8,386 nt of DNA from Deltaproteobacteria bacterium (GTDB lineage: Bacteria > Bdellovibrionota_C > UBA2361 > OMII01), in the NCBI GenBank assembly GCA_023262305.1, contig JALRCK010000079.1, positions 1 to 8,386 on the forward strand. Direction: 5' to 3'. Below, one piece after another: positions 1 to 6,429 of this stretch. The translations under genes were made by a program, and so were the position numbers. Positions within the stretch are counted from its first letter, which is position 1. The number at the start of each line of letters is the position of its first letter. The notes under the pieces were generated by a model, which was not told the origin of the DNA, searched no databases, and saw only the letters and a list, made by a program, of their open reading frames with translations.

Positions 1-2668
1 CTCCTTTAATGCGTTCACCGGCCATGCGCTCCCGAACCAATCTATCTCGGGCAGCCTCATAACCCTGTCGCTTGAACTCAAGATCCCTGAGGAGCTTTGT
101 AATGTTGTCGCGAACGCCGCGACGCTTCTCCTCGACAGCCCGAAGATTCGCCGTTACCTCTTGGTATGCAGCTTCAGTCTCAGAGTTGTCCTGTTGTTTA
201 AGCTGCGAGATCTCCTCTGTCAGCTCAGCCACCGCCCGCTCAAGAGCTGTGATCTGAGTGCGAACCTCCTGAGCCTGCGGCTCAATTCGCTGCACGTCAG
301 CATCGAGCTGATTAAGCATCTTTGCCTCGCTCTGCAACCGACCACGGATCTCGCCTTGACGGTTAGAGAACTCGCGAAGCTTAGCTTGAGCTTGCTGAAT
401 TGATCGAACCAGCTCTTGATGGCGCTTCTCACATTCATTCAACCGAGCGACAGTGGCATCTCTATCGGCCGCAATCGAATCGTAGGCTCCTTGGTTTTCA
501 TCAATAACCCGGGTCGCCTCGTCCACCTTGTTCTTGACCTGGATAATTCCACCTTCATGGCGCAGGCTATAGAAGCTCCACGGAGAGAGGAGATCGCCCG
601 ACTCGGTGACAACAACAAGATCAAGGGGAGGCTCCCCTGAGGCGCTTTGGGCCTCTGAGAACTTAATTGCAGCGTCGAGGTCTTGGGCGACCCAAACATT
701 TGAGAGGAGTCTCTCTACGAGCCCCTTGCTCCAATCAGCTGTCTCAATGTGACTCAGGATAGGAGCAACTCCCTCAACGGGAGTAACGGTGGCGGCTGCG
801 GAGGATCCAGCCGGCACCTGAGCGAAGAGGCCAAGCCCTATCCCCTTCTTGTTTTGAGGATCTGCCTTGAGAACCATCTCTTGGAAACTTTGTGCCACCT
901 TCGACACGTCATCAACGACGAGGAACGACGCACGCTCAGCGAGAACCGCTTGAAGGCTCTTAGCGTATCGATCAGAGACTGTGATTCCATCAACCAAGAG
1001 CTTGAAGTCTCCCGTCACCTCAGCTGGCATCTTGAACTCACCACCGAGCGCGCGCTTAAGCTGCGTAAGGGGAGAGGCAGCCGTGAGCTGAGCCTGAAGC
1101 GCTTCGCGTCGGCTCTGTGCCGATACCAACTTGTCTCGAAGCTCACGGATAGTGCGCTCTTGGTTGCGCTGGGTCTCTCTTAGTTGCGTGATCTCTTGGG
1201 AGAGAGACTGAAGCTCCTCCTCTCCAGAGAGATCGAGCGAAGCGAGTCCCTGTTCAATCTCGCTTGCCTGCCCCTCAAGGTTTGCAAGGGCGTTCTGTGA
1301 CTCTTGGCGTCGCGCAAGAAGCGTATTCTTGCGCTCTTCGAGCCTAGTGATCTCGTTCGTGCGAGCATGCACAACTGAGTTTAACTCCCTCAAGCGGGAC
1401 TCGCGGATGTTCACCTCACGCTGCCGCCGGTTGAGCTCATCTTTCAGTTGCTCAGCTTGGGTTCGGTAGAGCTCAACCTCCGCGTCGAACCGATTCCCCT
1501 CGTCACGAGACTCCTGCTCGACACGACGAGCCTCCTCAAGAGCCCCCTGTGCGACCTGCTCGTCGTGCTCAAGCTGTTGAGATTTCGCTGCGCTGTCACC
1601 CACTCGCTTGAGGAGCCGCAAGAGCGTATCGCCATACAACTCGCGCTCAGCGACCTTGAGCTCCTCTTTGATCTCTGCGCGAGCAACTGCTCGAGCAGCT
1701 TGCCGCTTCAAGCTTCCAACCTGGCGGGTAACTTCTTTGATAACATCATCCATACGAACGATCTGAGCCTGCGTGTCCTCAACGCGCTTGCTCACAGCGT
1801 TCATGTGCTCTCGGAAACCTGCGATGTGGGCAGCCTCTTCGATCACTATACGGCGATCATCAGGCTTTGCGGTTATGATTCGACCGATCTCGCCCTGCGC
1901 AATAATCGTGTAGCCACGGGCCGCAAGACCAACAACGCGGAAAAACTCTTTGATGTCCTTGAGGCGACATGGCACCTTGTTCAGGAAGAACTCGGACTCC
2001 CCACTTCTATACAACCGGCGAGTAACCTGAACCTCACTTACTGACTGAAGCCATGCATACTTTGAGAGAGAGGCTCTGATATCTGACAGAAGGTCCCCTG
2101 AGACAACCTCTCCGGCGACCTCAACTTTTGCGGTCCCATCCTGAGACATTCCAACCTGAGAAATGGCGGATGCCTCGCAAGAGCTAGCTTCTGGAGCTAA
2201 TTCCTTCCCGACTGCATCGCCATCAGCCTCTGAAGCAGCTTCTATCTCAGCCGAAGTCTCGATCTCGTCAGTATTCTCAGGAGCAGAGCCTAGCGTCGGC
2301 ATCGGAGCATCACTGACGACAGCTTCTTGGTTATCAGCTACCGTTACTGGTTCGGCGCACTCAGTCTCTTGATAGTACCCGACGAGATCTTGAAAGAGGG
2401 TCTCCTTATCGGCACGAATAACAACCGATACCTCAGCGAGGCCCAAAGGACGAAACGAGTCAGTTCCATTGAATATAACGTCCTCAAGAGTGTCCCCTCG
2501 AAGCGAAGATGCGCGAGTCTCCCCGAGAACCCATCGAAGAGCATCGATGATGTTCGACTTTCCACATCCGTTCGGTCCAACAACCCCAGTTATCCCCGAC
2601 TCTAGCGGGAGAACCAGGCGTTCCATGAATGACTTGAAACCGAAGATGTCTAAACGCTCAACTCGCAT
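1..2668 (-). CDS. smc: Chromosome segregation ATPase SMC, N-terminal 889 residues (3' end outside window)
   Basis: SMC forms a homodimeric ring, usually with ScpA and ScpB, that condenses and segregates the chromosome. The frame is open from the ATG at 2668 to the left edge. The N-terminal head carries Walker A GPNGCGKSN (residues 31-39), RWVLGE, LRGDTLEDVIFNGT, then VTRRLYRSGESEFFLN (215-230), CRLKDI and the Q-loop region IIAQGEIGRI. A first coiled coil covers about 290-535, the hinge about 540-710 (ending in an EGG turn), and the second coiled coil runs to the edge. The signature motif and Walker B must lie beyond position 1. An acidic stretch of about 110 residues (roughly 90-205) interrupts the head where family members have about 25 residues. 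The usual EEAAGI motif reads EEAAHI (278-282). No strong Shine-Dalgarno precedes the ATG, but an in-frame stop lies 8 codons upstream and no better start is visible. Confidence 0.97.
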   Translation of the reverse strand, partial: MRVERLDIFGFKSFMERLVLPLESGITGVVGPNGCGKSNIIDALRWVLGETRASSLRGDTLEDVIFNGTDSFRPLGLAEVSVVIRADKETLFQDLVGYYQETECAEPVTVADNQEAVVSDAPMPTLGSAPENTDEIETSAEIEAASEADGDAVGKELAPEASSCEASAISQVGMSQDGTAKVEVAGEVVSGDLLSDIRASLSKYAWLQSVSEVQVTRRLYRSGESEFFLNKVPCRLKDIKEFFRVVGLAARGYTIIAQGEIGRIITAKPDDRRIVIEEAAHIAGFREHMNAVSKRVEDTQAQIVRMDDVIKEVTRQVGSLKRQAARAVARAEIKEELKVAERELYGDTLLRLLKRVGDSAAKSQQLEHDEQVAQGALEEARRVEQESRDEGNRFDAEVELYRTQAEQLKDELNRRQREVNIRESRLRELNSVVHARTNEITRLEERKNTLLARRQESQNALANLEGQASEIEQGLASLDLSGEEELQSLSQEITQLRETQRNQERTIRELRDKLVSAQSRREALQAQLTAASPLTQLKRALGGEFKMPAEVTGDFKLLVDGITVSDRYAKSLQAVLAERASFLVVDDVSKVAQSFQEMVLKADPQNKKGIGLGLFAQVPAGSSAAATVTPVEGVAPILSHIETADWSKGLVERLLSNVWVAQDLDAAIKFSEAQSASGEPPLDLVVVTESGDLLSPWSFYSLRHEGGIIQVKNKVDEATRVIDENQGAYDSIAADRDATVARLNECEKRHQELVRSIQQAQAKLREFSNRQGEIRGRLQSEAKMLNQLDADVQRIEPQAQEVRTQITALERAVAELTEEISQLKQQDNSETEAAYQEVTANLRAVEEKRRGVRDNITKLLRDLEFKRQGYEAARDRLVRERMAGERIKG

Positions 2669-2708
2669 CGCAACTGCTATCGCTCAAAACTAAACAGATT
2701 GAAAGGAT

Positions 2709-2731
2709 AGTCGGCGGCTGACCGGCCGACT
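2709..2731 (-). repeat. GC-rich inverted repeat, possible weak terminator or smc leader hairpin
   Basis: The arms agtcggc (2709-2715) and gccgact (2725-2731) are perfectly complementary, 7 bp with a 9-base loop. Read on the minus strand the hairpin is followed by ATCCTTTCAATC, which is not a proper U-tract, so termination is possible but weak. It includes the word ggatagtcgg (2705-2714), which recurs in the transglycosylase leader at 4400-4409. Confidence 0.45.
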
Positions 2732-2746
2732 TGTTTCCCAAACCGA

Positions 2747-2764
2747 CTCAAAACGCCTTTTGAG
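2747..2764. repeat. Short perfect inverted repeat
   Basis: Arms ctcaaaa (2747-2753) and ttttgag (2758-2764) flank the 4-base loop cgcc. The stem is AT-rich and lacks a run of T on either side. It could be an operator-like palindrome or a weak hairpin between pgsA and smc. No function can be assigned. Confidence 0.4.
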
Positions 2765-2896
2765 CGCCTAGGGTCCGGGCAATGCTAGGTTTAACACTCT
2801 TAAAACAAGAAAGCACTACCCAGTTTTGAGGATTTCTAGAGGGGCTGCGCAACGGGGGCACACTCCACTTACAGGAGCTCCCCAAAGAGGGCTGGA

Positions 2897-3628
2897 CTAC
2901 CCTTCTGACCGGGGTGGATCTGACCGGGTAGTATTTAAATCCTCTGCAACAACATCCTCAGAGGCAGGATCGTCGGTCTTCTCCTCTTCCCCCTCTCCAC
3001 TCGCTAAAACGGAAGAACTGATTCGCTTCGTGATCTCTGCGAGAGTTCCGTGATGAGGCATAAGGATAGCGAGCGAATAGTCGATCGCTGAGAGGTATGA
3101 GAAGGCAAGCGAAACTATCAGAATGTTAAGCCCAACGAACTGCGCAGTAACGCGGTAGCCTAAGAAGCTAAAGGAGTAGTCGTACAGAAGAAGGGCCAGT
3201 ATCGCTATCATCTGAAGGGCGCTCTTCACTTTACCCCCCGATTTTGCCGCTACTATGGTGCCATCCTTGGCGGCAAAAGCCCGCAATCCAGTAATCCAAA
3301 GCTCACGCGCCAGGATAAGCGCAACCATCCATCCTGGCACAAACGACACACAGTTGTCGTCGCGCAACGCAACGAGCATTACCAACGCTGCCATGACCAA
3401 GATCTTGTCAGCCAAAGGGTCAAAAAGCTTGCCGAAATCGCTAATCGCTTTGTACTTACGAGCGATATAGCCATCGGCGTAATCTGTAAGGGCTGCAAAG
3501 ACGAATATAATCGCGGCGATGTTGAGGGAATTGCGTGTAGGCTCTATGAGCACGGCGACAAAGACCGGTATGAGCACGAGCCGCAAGAAGGTCAGCCAAT
3601 TCGGAATTCGTTTGTACCAGTTAGCCAT
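2897..3628 (-). CDS. pgsA: CDP-diacylglycerol--glycerol-3-phosphate 3-phosphatidyltransferase (PGP synthase)
   Basis: This integral inner-membrane enzyme transfers the phosphatidyl group from CDP-diacylglycerol to glycerol-3-phosphate, giving phosphatidylglycerophosphate, the precursor of phosphatidylglycerol and cardiolipin. The CDP-alcohol phosphotransferase signature DxxDGxxAR(x8)GxxxDxxxD is complete: D49, D52, G53, A56, R57, G66, D70 and D74. The N-terminal PNWLTFLRLVLIPVFVAV is typical of PgsA, and several hydrophobic membrane segments follow. At 243 residues it is about 50 longer than the usual 180-195. The excess is a hydrophilic acidic tail after about residue 203 (GEGEEEKTDD and beyond). 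The ATG at 3628 lies inside the end of the transglycosylase gene (8-base overlap), which suggests translational coupling. No strong separate Shine-Dalgarno is visible. Confidence 0.95.
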   Translation of the reverse strand: MANWYKRIPNWLTFLRLVLIPVFVAVLIEPTRNSLNIAAIIFVFAALTDYADGYIARKYKAISDFGKLFDPLADKILVMAALVMLVALRDDNCVSFVPGWMVALILARELWITGLRAFAAKDGTIVAAKSGGKVKSALQMIAILALLLYDYSFSFLGYRVTAQFVGLNILIVSLAFSYLSAIDYSLAILMPHHGTLAEITKRISSSVLASGEGEEEKTDDPASEDVVAEDLNTTRSDPPRSEG

Positions 3629-4262
3629 GAGCGTAAGCAGTATACTGCTTTTTCAGGTGCAGTACACGCCTTACATACTCCTGTGTCTCAGAATATGGGG
3701 GAATGCCTCCATAACGCTGAACCGGAACGTCTCCAGCATTGTAGGCAGCCAGCGCGTGAGCCTCGTTGCCATAACGCTTAAGGAGGCGTGCGAGGTACAA
3801 CGTTCCTCCATGGATGTTGAGCTCCGGTACAAAAGCATTCCGCACTCCAAGCATTCGAGCAGTACCCGGCATAAGCTGCATCAAGCCCCGTGCCCCCTTC
3901 GGTGAAACCGCCCGCGGATTAAATCCAGACTCTACATGAATGACCGCTTTGATCAGATTAGGGTCAACCCTATATCGTCGAGCAGCTTCGTAGATGGCCC
4001 GCTCGTAAAGTGATGCCGAATAGAGCTTTCGGCTCCCCTTAGACCTCGGTTTGCGATGATAGGTAAATCCATTTGAACGAGCCGTGAAGATCTCCGCTTG
4101 CTCGCCCTCTGGCGGGGGCTTCGTGGTAAATCGGATAACGCCATCAGGCTCCCTGATAACGTAAATCTTCCCATCTGCTCCACAAGCTCCATGCACCGGC
4201 GCTATGATCGCCAGGAACACGATAACCAGGAGCTGAAAAAACCTCATTCGGTTTCGAAGCAT
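3621..4262 (-). CDS. Secreted lytic transglycosylase, SLT (Slt70-like) domain
   Basis: Lytic transglycosylases cleave the MurNAc-GlcNAc bond of peptidoglycan, leaving 1,6-anhydro-MurNAc ends. The 213-residue product starts with a basic stretch and hydrophobic core (residues 7-24) that look like a signal peptide. Residues 31-53 (GKIYVIREPDGVIRFTTKPP) resemble the small DUF4124-type domain often placed before SLT domains. The catalytic domain covers about 85-200: E111 in HVESGFNP is the expected catalytic acid, followed by GLMQLMPGTA (126-135), ALAAYNAG (170-177) and IPPYSETQEYV (187-197). C27 lacks a good lipobox, so a soluble periplasmic protein is likelier than a lipoprotein. GAGAG just ahead of the ATG at 4262 is a modest Shine-Dalgarno; Met6 is an alternative start. 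The gene overlaps pgsA and follows flagellins, but a specifically flagellar role is not shown. Confidence 0.93.
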   Translation of the reverse strand: MLRNRMRFFQLLVIVFLAIIAPVHGACGADGKIYVIREPDGVIRFTTKPPPEGEQAEIFTARSNGFTYHRKPRSKGSRKLYSASLYERAIYEAARRYRVDPNLIKAVIHVESGFNPRAVSPKGARGLMQLMPGTARMLGVRNAFVPELNIHGGTLYLARLLKRYGNEAHALAAYNAGDVPVQRYGGIPPYSETQEYVRRVLHLKKQYTAYAHG

Positions 4263-4367
4263 AGTCTCTCATCTCTCCAACGTTCGTCGCGCTGAAACGA
4301 GTTAGCGCAAACGCAACGGCGAGGTCTACAACACTGCGTCCCTGGGAAGAACTCCTTCTTGTGGGGA

Positions 4368-4412
4368 ATACCGACTTGGTCTTTAACGGCTGACTATCGG
4401 GATAGTCGGTAT
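4368..4412 (-). repeat. Overlapping, mutually exclusive inverted repeats in the transglycosylase leader
   Basis: A 9-base pair of arms, ataccgact (4368-4376) and agtcggtat (4404-4412), is perfectly complementary. A second 7-base pair, gactatc (4392-4398) and gatagtc (4401-4407), shares bases 4404-4407 with the first, so an RNA could form one or the other but not both fully. Such overlap is seen in attenuators and riboswitch-like leaders; it could also be a protein-binding palindrome. The region lies about 105-150 bases upstream of the transglycosylase start. Confidence 0.45.
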
Positions 4413-4453
4413 GGTATTTCGATGCTGGAAGTTTAGGGGACGTATGAGGATAA

Positions 4454-4476
4454 TTATTCAAACGGGCTTTGAATAA
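4454..4476. repeat. AT-rich perfect hairpin
   Basis: Arms ttattcaaa (4454-4462) and tttgaataa (4468-4476) form a 9-bp perfect stem around cgggc. On the plus strand an A-run follows; on the minus strand AATTATCC follows, so neither side gives a standard terminator. It may be an operator or a structured part of an untranslated leader. Confidence 0.45.
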
Positions 4477-4587
4477 AAAAGATTGTTATTTCAATAGCCT
4501 TGACAGGTCCGATATGACCAGGGAGACCGGGTAACGAGTGATTTTTTGGCCGCCAAGCGGCAGTATCTGCGACCCCCATTCAGGCGA

Positions 4588-4608
4588 GGGAGGGCTACGC
4601 GCCCTCCC
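4588..4608. terminator. GC-rich hairpin immediately 3' of flagellin 1
   Basis: Arms gggagggc (4588-4595) and gccctccc (4601-4608) pair perfectly, 8 bp around a 5-base loop, 6 bases beyond the flagellin 1 stop codon. Its position fits a terminator or 3'-end stabilising hairpin for the flagellin mRNA. The T-run (4609-4612) lies on the plus-strand exit side, so as an intrinsic terminator it is better oriented against antisense transcription. On the minus strand the hairpin is followed by TCGCCTGAATGG, without a U-tract. Confidence 0.65.
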
Positions 4609-4614
4609 TTTTCC

Positions 4615-5475
4615 TTAAAGTCTCAGCAACTGCAGCGCAAGGTTTGGCAACTGGTTGGCCTGAGCTAACACAGCTGTTCCCGCGTTTTGCAGGATATTGA
4701 GTCGGGTCAAATTAGCTGCTTCATCAGCGACATCAACGTCCCGAATGCGGCTCTCTGACGCGGTAAGATTCTCTTTTGCTACACCCAGTTTCGCTATTGC
4801 TGTCGAGAGTCGTGACTCTACTCCCCCAAGAGCTCCTCGGGCCGCGCCCACCGAATAGATCGCCGAGTACACCGCGTCGAGAGCCAAGCGCGCCGCGGAG
4901 GCCGCGGCCGCGTCGGAGGCACCATGCACCGAGTAGGTCAGAGCGCCTGTAGCGTTTCCAAGGCCGATCCCCTGCAACGTTGCCAGCTGATTAATGTAAG
5001 CAACTCGCGAGCCCGTATCCGATCCCGTACCAACCTGGATGGTAATTGAGCTTTGCCCGGAGAGGAGCTTAATTCCGTTAAACTCAGTCACCGACGCGAT
5101 TCGCTCTATCTCTGAGCTCAAAGCCACGAACTCATTCGACACAACCGACCGTTGCGAGCTACTCAAGGTGCCGTTCGCCGCCTGAGAGGCAAGCTCCGCC
5201 AGCCGGCTCAAAATGTTGCTCACCTCCCCGAGCGCGCCATCGGCGATAGCCAAGGTAGAGATGCCATCATTTGTATTACGAATTGCCTGACCCGCAATAC
5301 GGGACTGCGCCCTCAACGATTCAGCAATTGCGAGCCCCGCGGCGTCATCGGCTCCGGAGTTGATCCGATAGCCCGAACTCAACTTATTGAAGGACTCACT
5401 CAGCTTACTCCCGGTTCCGTCCAAGCGGCGTTGAGCTTGCAGAGCAACTACATTACTTCCGACACTAATCGACAT
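4615..5475 (-). CDS. fliC: Flagellin 1 (diverged paralogue)
   Basis: Flagellin is exported by the flagellar type III apparatus and polymerises into the filament. This 286-residue protein has the conserved N-terminal D0/D1 block (about 1-140, with KLSSGYRIN, ADDAAGLAIAE, NTNDGIS, ADGALGEV and a FNGIKLLSG turn near 132-140). A short variable centre follows, then the C-terminal D1/D0 block (about 200-286, with ESRIRDVDVADEAANLTRLNIL and QANQLPNLALQLL). It is short compared with roughly 500-residue enterobacterial flagellins and has almost no outer domains. By hand alignment it is about 84% identical to flagellins 2 and 3; most changes lie near residues 140-180 and at scattered surface positions. 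AGGTAGGGG (5481-5489) is a good Shine-Dalgarno, 5 bases from the ATG. It lies only 45 bases after flagellin 2 with no terminator between, so the two are probably co-transcribed. Confidence 0.97.
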   Translation of the reverse strand: MSISVGSNVVALQAQRRLDGTGSKLSESFNKLSSGYRINSGADDAAGLAIAESLRAQSRIAGQAIRNTNDGISTLAIADGALGEVSNILSRLAELASQAANGTLSSSQRSVVSNEFVALSSEIERIASVTEFNGIKLLSGQSSITIQVGTGSDTGSRVAYINQLATLQGIGLGNATGALTYSVHGASDAAAASAARLALDAVYSAIYSVGAARGALGGVESRLSTAIAKLGVAKENLTASESRIRDVDVADEAANLTRLNILQNAGTAVLAQANQLPNLALQLLRL

Positions 5476-5520
5476 TAGTACCCCTACCTACAAACGAACG
5501 ATCATTAAAATGTACCGATC

Positions 5521-6381
5521 TTACCTTAGGAGCTGAAGCGCCAAGCTTGGCAGCTGATTCGCTTGCGCGAGAACCGCCGTACCAGCCTGTTGCAGGATGT
5601 TCAATCGAGTCAGGTTCGCAGCTTCCTCAGCTACGTCCACGTCTCGAATTCGGCTCTCTGCAGCAACGAGGTTCTCTCGAGCTACTCCCAGATTCGCTAT
5701 CACGGTCGAAAGTCTCGACTCAACTCCGCCAAGAATTCCTCGGGAGGCTCCGACCGAGTAAATAGCCGCGTACACAGCGTCAAGCGCAAGCCGTGCGGCC
5801 GTCGCTGCTGCTGCGTCACTCGCTCCATTAATCGAGTAGGTCAGAGCACCCGTGAAATCTCCACTGAGGCCTATTCCTTTCAATGTCGCGAGCTGGTTAG
5901 TGTACCCGATCTGCGAAGAACTGGAAGATCCCGTTCCTACCTGAATAACGATATTGCTAGAGCCCGACAGAAGCTTAATCCCGTTAAACTCCGTCACAGA
6001 CGCAATACGCTCAATTTCTGAGCTCAACGCCACAAACTCGTTCGACACCACGGAGCGCTGCGTTGTGCTCAGCGTACCGTTGGCTGCTTGCGATGCAAGC
6101 TCGGCAAGACGCGAGAGGATGTTACCAACCTCACCAAGCGCGCCGTCGGCGATCGCTATCGTTGAGATACCGTCGTTCGTGTTACGAAGCGCTTGTCCAG
6201 CGATTCGTGACTGCGCCTTCAGCGACTCTGCGATCGCCAAGCCGGCAGCATCATCGGCGCCGCGATTGATACGATATCCGGAGCTGAGCTTGTTGAACGC
6301 TTGACTCAGCTTGGTGCCCGTGATGTCCAAGCGCCGCTGCGCCTGGAGTGATGTGATGTTACTTCCAATGCTAATTGCCAT
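5521..6381 (-). CDS. fliC: Flagellin 2 (near-identical to flagellin 3)
   Basis: This is a filament subunit of 286 residues with the full N-terminal (about 1-140) and C-terminal (about 200-286) flagellin domains and a minimal centre. ILSRLAELASQAANGT (88-103) corresponds to the D1 helix that carries the TLR5-contact region in enteric flagellins; the Arg and Glu of that motif are kept, while the usual Gln before the Arg is Ser. The protein differs from flagellin 3 only at residue 227 (Val here, Ala there). Flagellin 1 also has Ala at that position, so Val is probably the derived state. No cysteine is present. AAGGAAGGT ends 5 or fewer bases before the ATG and is the likely ribosome binding site. 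No terminator separates it from flagellin 1 downstream. The approximately 700 bases upstream are non-coding. Confidence 0.98.
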   Translation of the reverse strand: MAISIGSNITSLQAQRRLDITGTKLSQAFNKLSSGYRINRGADDAAGLAIAESLKAQSRIAGQALRNTNDGISTIAIADGALGEVGNILSRLAELASQAANGTLSTTQRSVVSNEFVALSSEIERIASVTEFNGIKLLSGSSNIVIQVGTGSSSSSQIGYTNQLATLKGIGLSGDFTGALTYSINGASDAAAATAARLALDAVYAAIYSVGASRGILGGVESRLSTVIANLGVARENLVAAESRIRDVDVAEEAANLTRLNILQQAGTAVLAQANQLPSLALQLLR

Positions 6382-6397
6382 GACTACCTTCCTTGCT
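5528..6397 (-). repeat. Long direct repeat, copy A
   Basis: This 870-base segment covers flagellin 2 from its last codons to 16 bases upstream of the ATG. It matches 7126-7995 in the same orientation at a constant offset of 1598 with 9 mismatches and no gaps: 5702, 5830, 6222, 6244, 6250, 6277, 6286, 6295 and 6298. Bases 5831-6221 and 6299-6397 are identical between the copies. Similarity stops abruptly at both ends. Confidence 0.97.
6387..6394 (-). promoter_or_regulatory. Ribosome binding site of flagellin 2
   Basis: Minus-strand AAGGAAGG ends 5 bases before the ATG at 6381. The same site precedes flagellin 3 at 7985-7992, as part of the direct repeat. It fixes the start codon of both genes. 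Confidence 0.8.
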
Positions 6398-6407
6398 AGT
6401 TACTATA

Positions 6408-6429
6408 GGGCCCAACTCCTTTTGGGCTC
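6408..6429 (-). repeat. Hairpin in the 5' leader of flagellin 2
   Basis: Arms gggcccaa (6408-6415) and ttgggctc (6422-6429) form an 8-bp stem (one G-T pair) around a 6-base loop, 14 bases upstream of the Shine-Dalgarno. On the minus-strand RNA the loop and adjacent stem bases read AAAAGGAG, a second Shine-Dalgarno-like word. The element is absent upstream of flagellin 3, so the two near-identical genes have different leaders. It may tune mRNA stability or translation. Confidence 0.45.

Larger units (their letters stand above)
2669..2896. other. Intergenic region between pgsA and smc
   Basis: These 228 bases hold no convincing reading frame. They should contain the end of the pgsA transcript and the start signals of smc. 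Two inverted repeats are visible (2709-2731 and 2747-2764). I could not identify a promoter with good -35 and -10 boxes. TTGTTT and TAGCAT on the minus strand near 2790-2815 are only 15 bases apart, which is a poor match. Confidence 0.7.
4263..4614. other. Non-coding region between flagellin 1 and the transglycosylase
   Basis: These 352 bases contain no convincing gene. They hold three hairpin-forming elements (4368-4412, 4454-4476, 4588-4608) and an AT-rich patch at 4450-4495. The transglycosylase promoter is expected here on the minus strand. TTGAAA at 4489-4494 could be a -35 box, but no well-spaced -10 follows, so I do not call it. The second small inverted repeat near 4550-4565 (gccgc/gcggc) has a T-run only on its outer side for plus-strand reading. 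Confidence 0.7.

Noticed and set aside
749..2044. Plus-strand reading frames at 749-1183 and 1448-2044
   Set aside because: Both lie opposite the smc coding region, whose minus frame is open throughout and has clear SMC motifs; their leucine-rich products reflect antisense coiled-coil codons.
4144..4461. Minus-strand frame of 105 codons overlapping the transglycosylase start
   Set aside because: It runs through the leader repeats and into the signal-peptide region in another frame; no motif or good start signal.
4499..4530. Plus-strand TTGACA as a promoter
   Set aside because: No -10 box at 16-18 bases, and no plus-strand gene follows.
5563..6304. Plus-strand frames within flagellin 2, and the same ones at 7161-7875 in flagellin 3
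   Set aside because: They are antisense shadows; their duplication only reflects the flagellin repeat.
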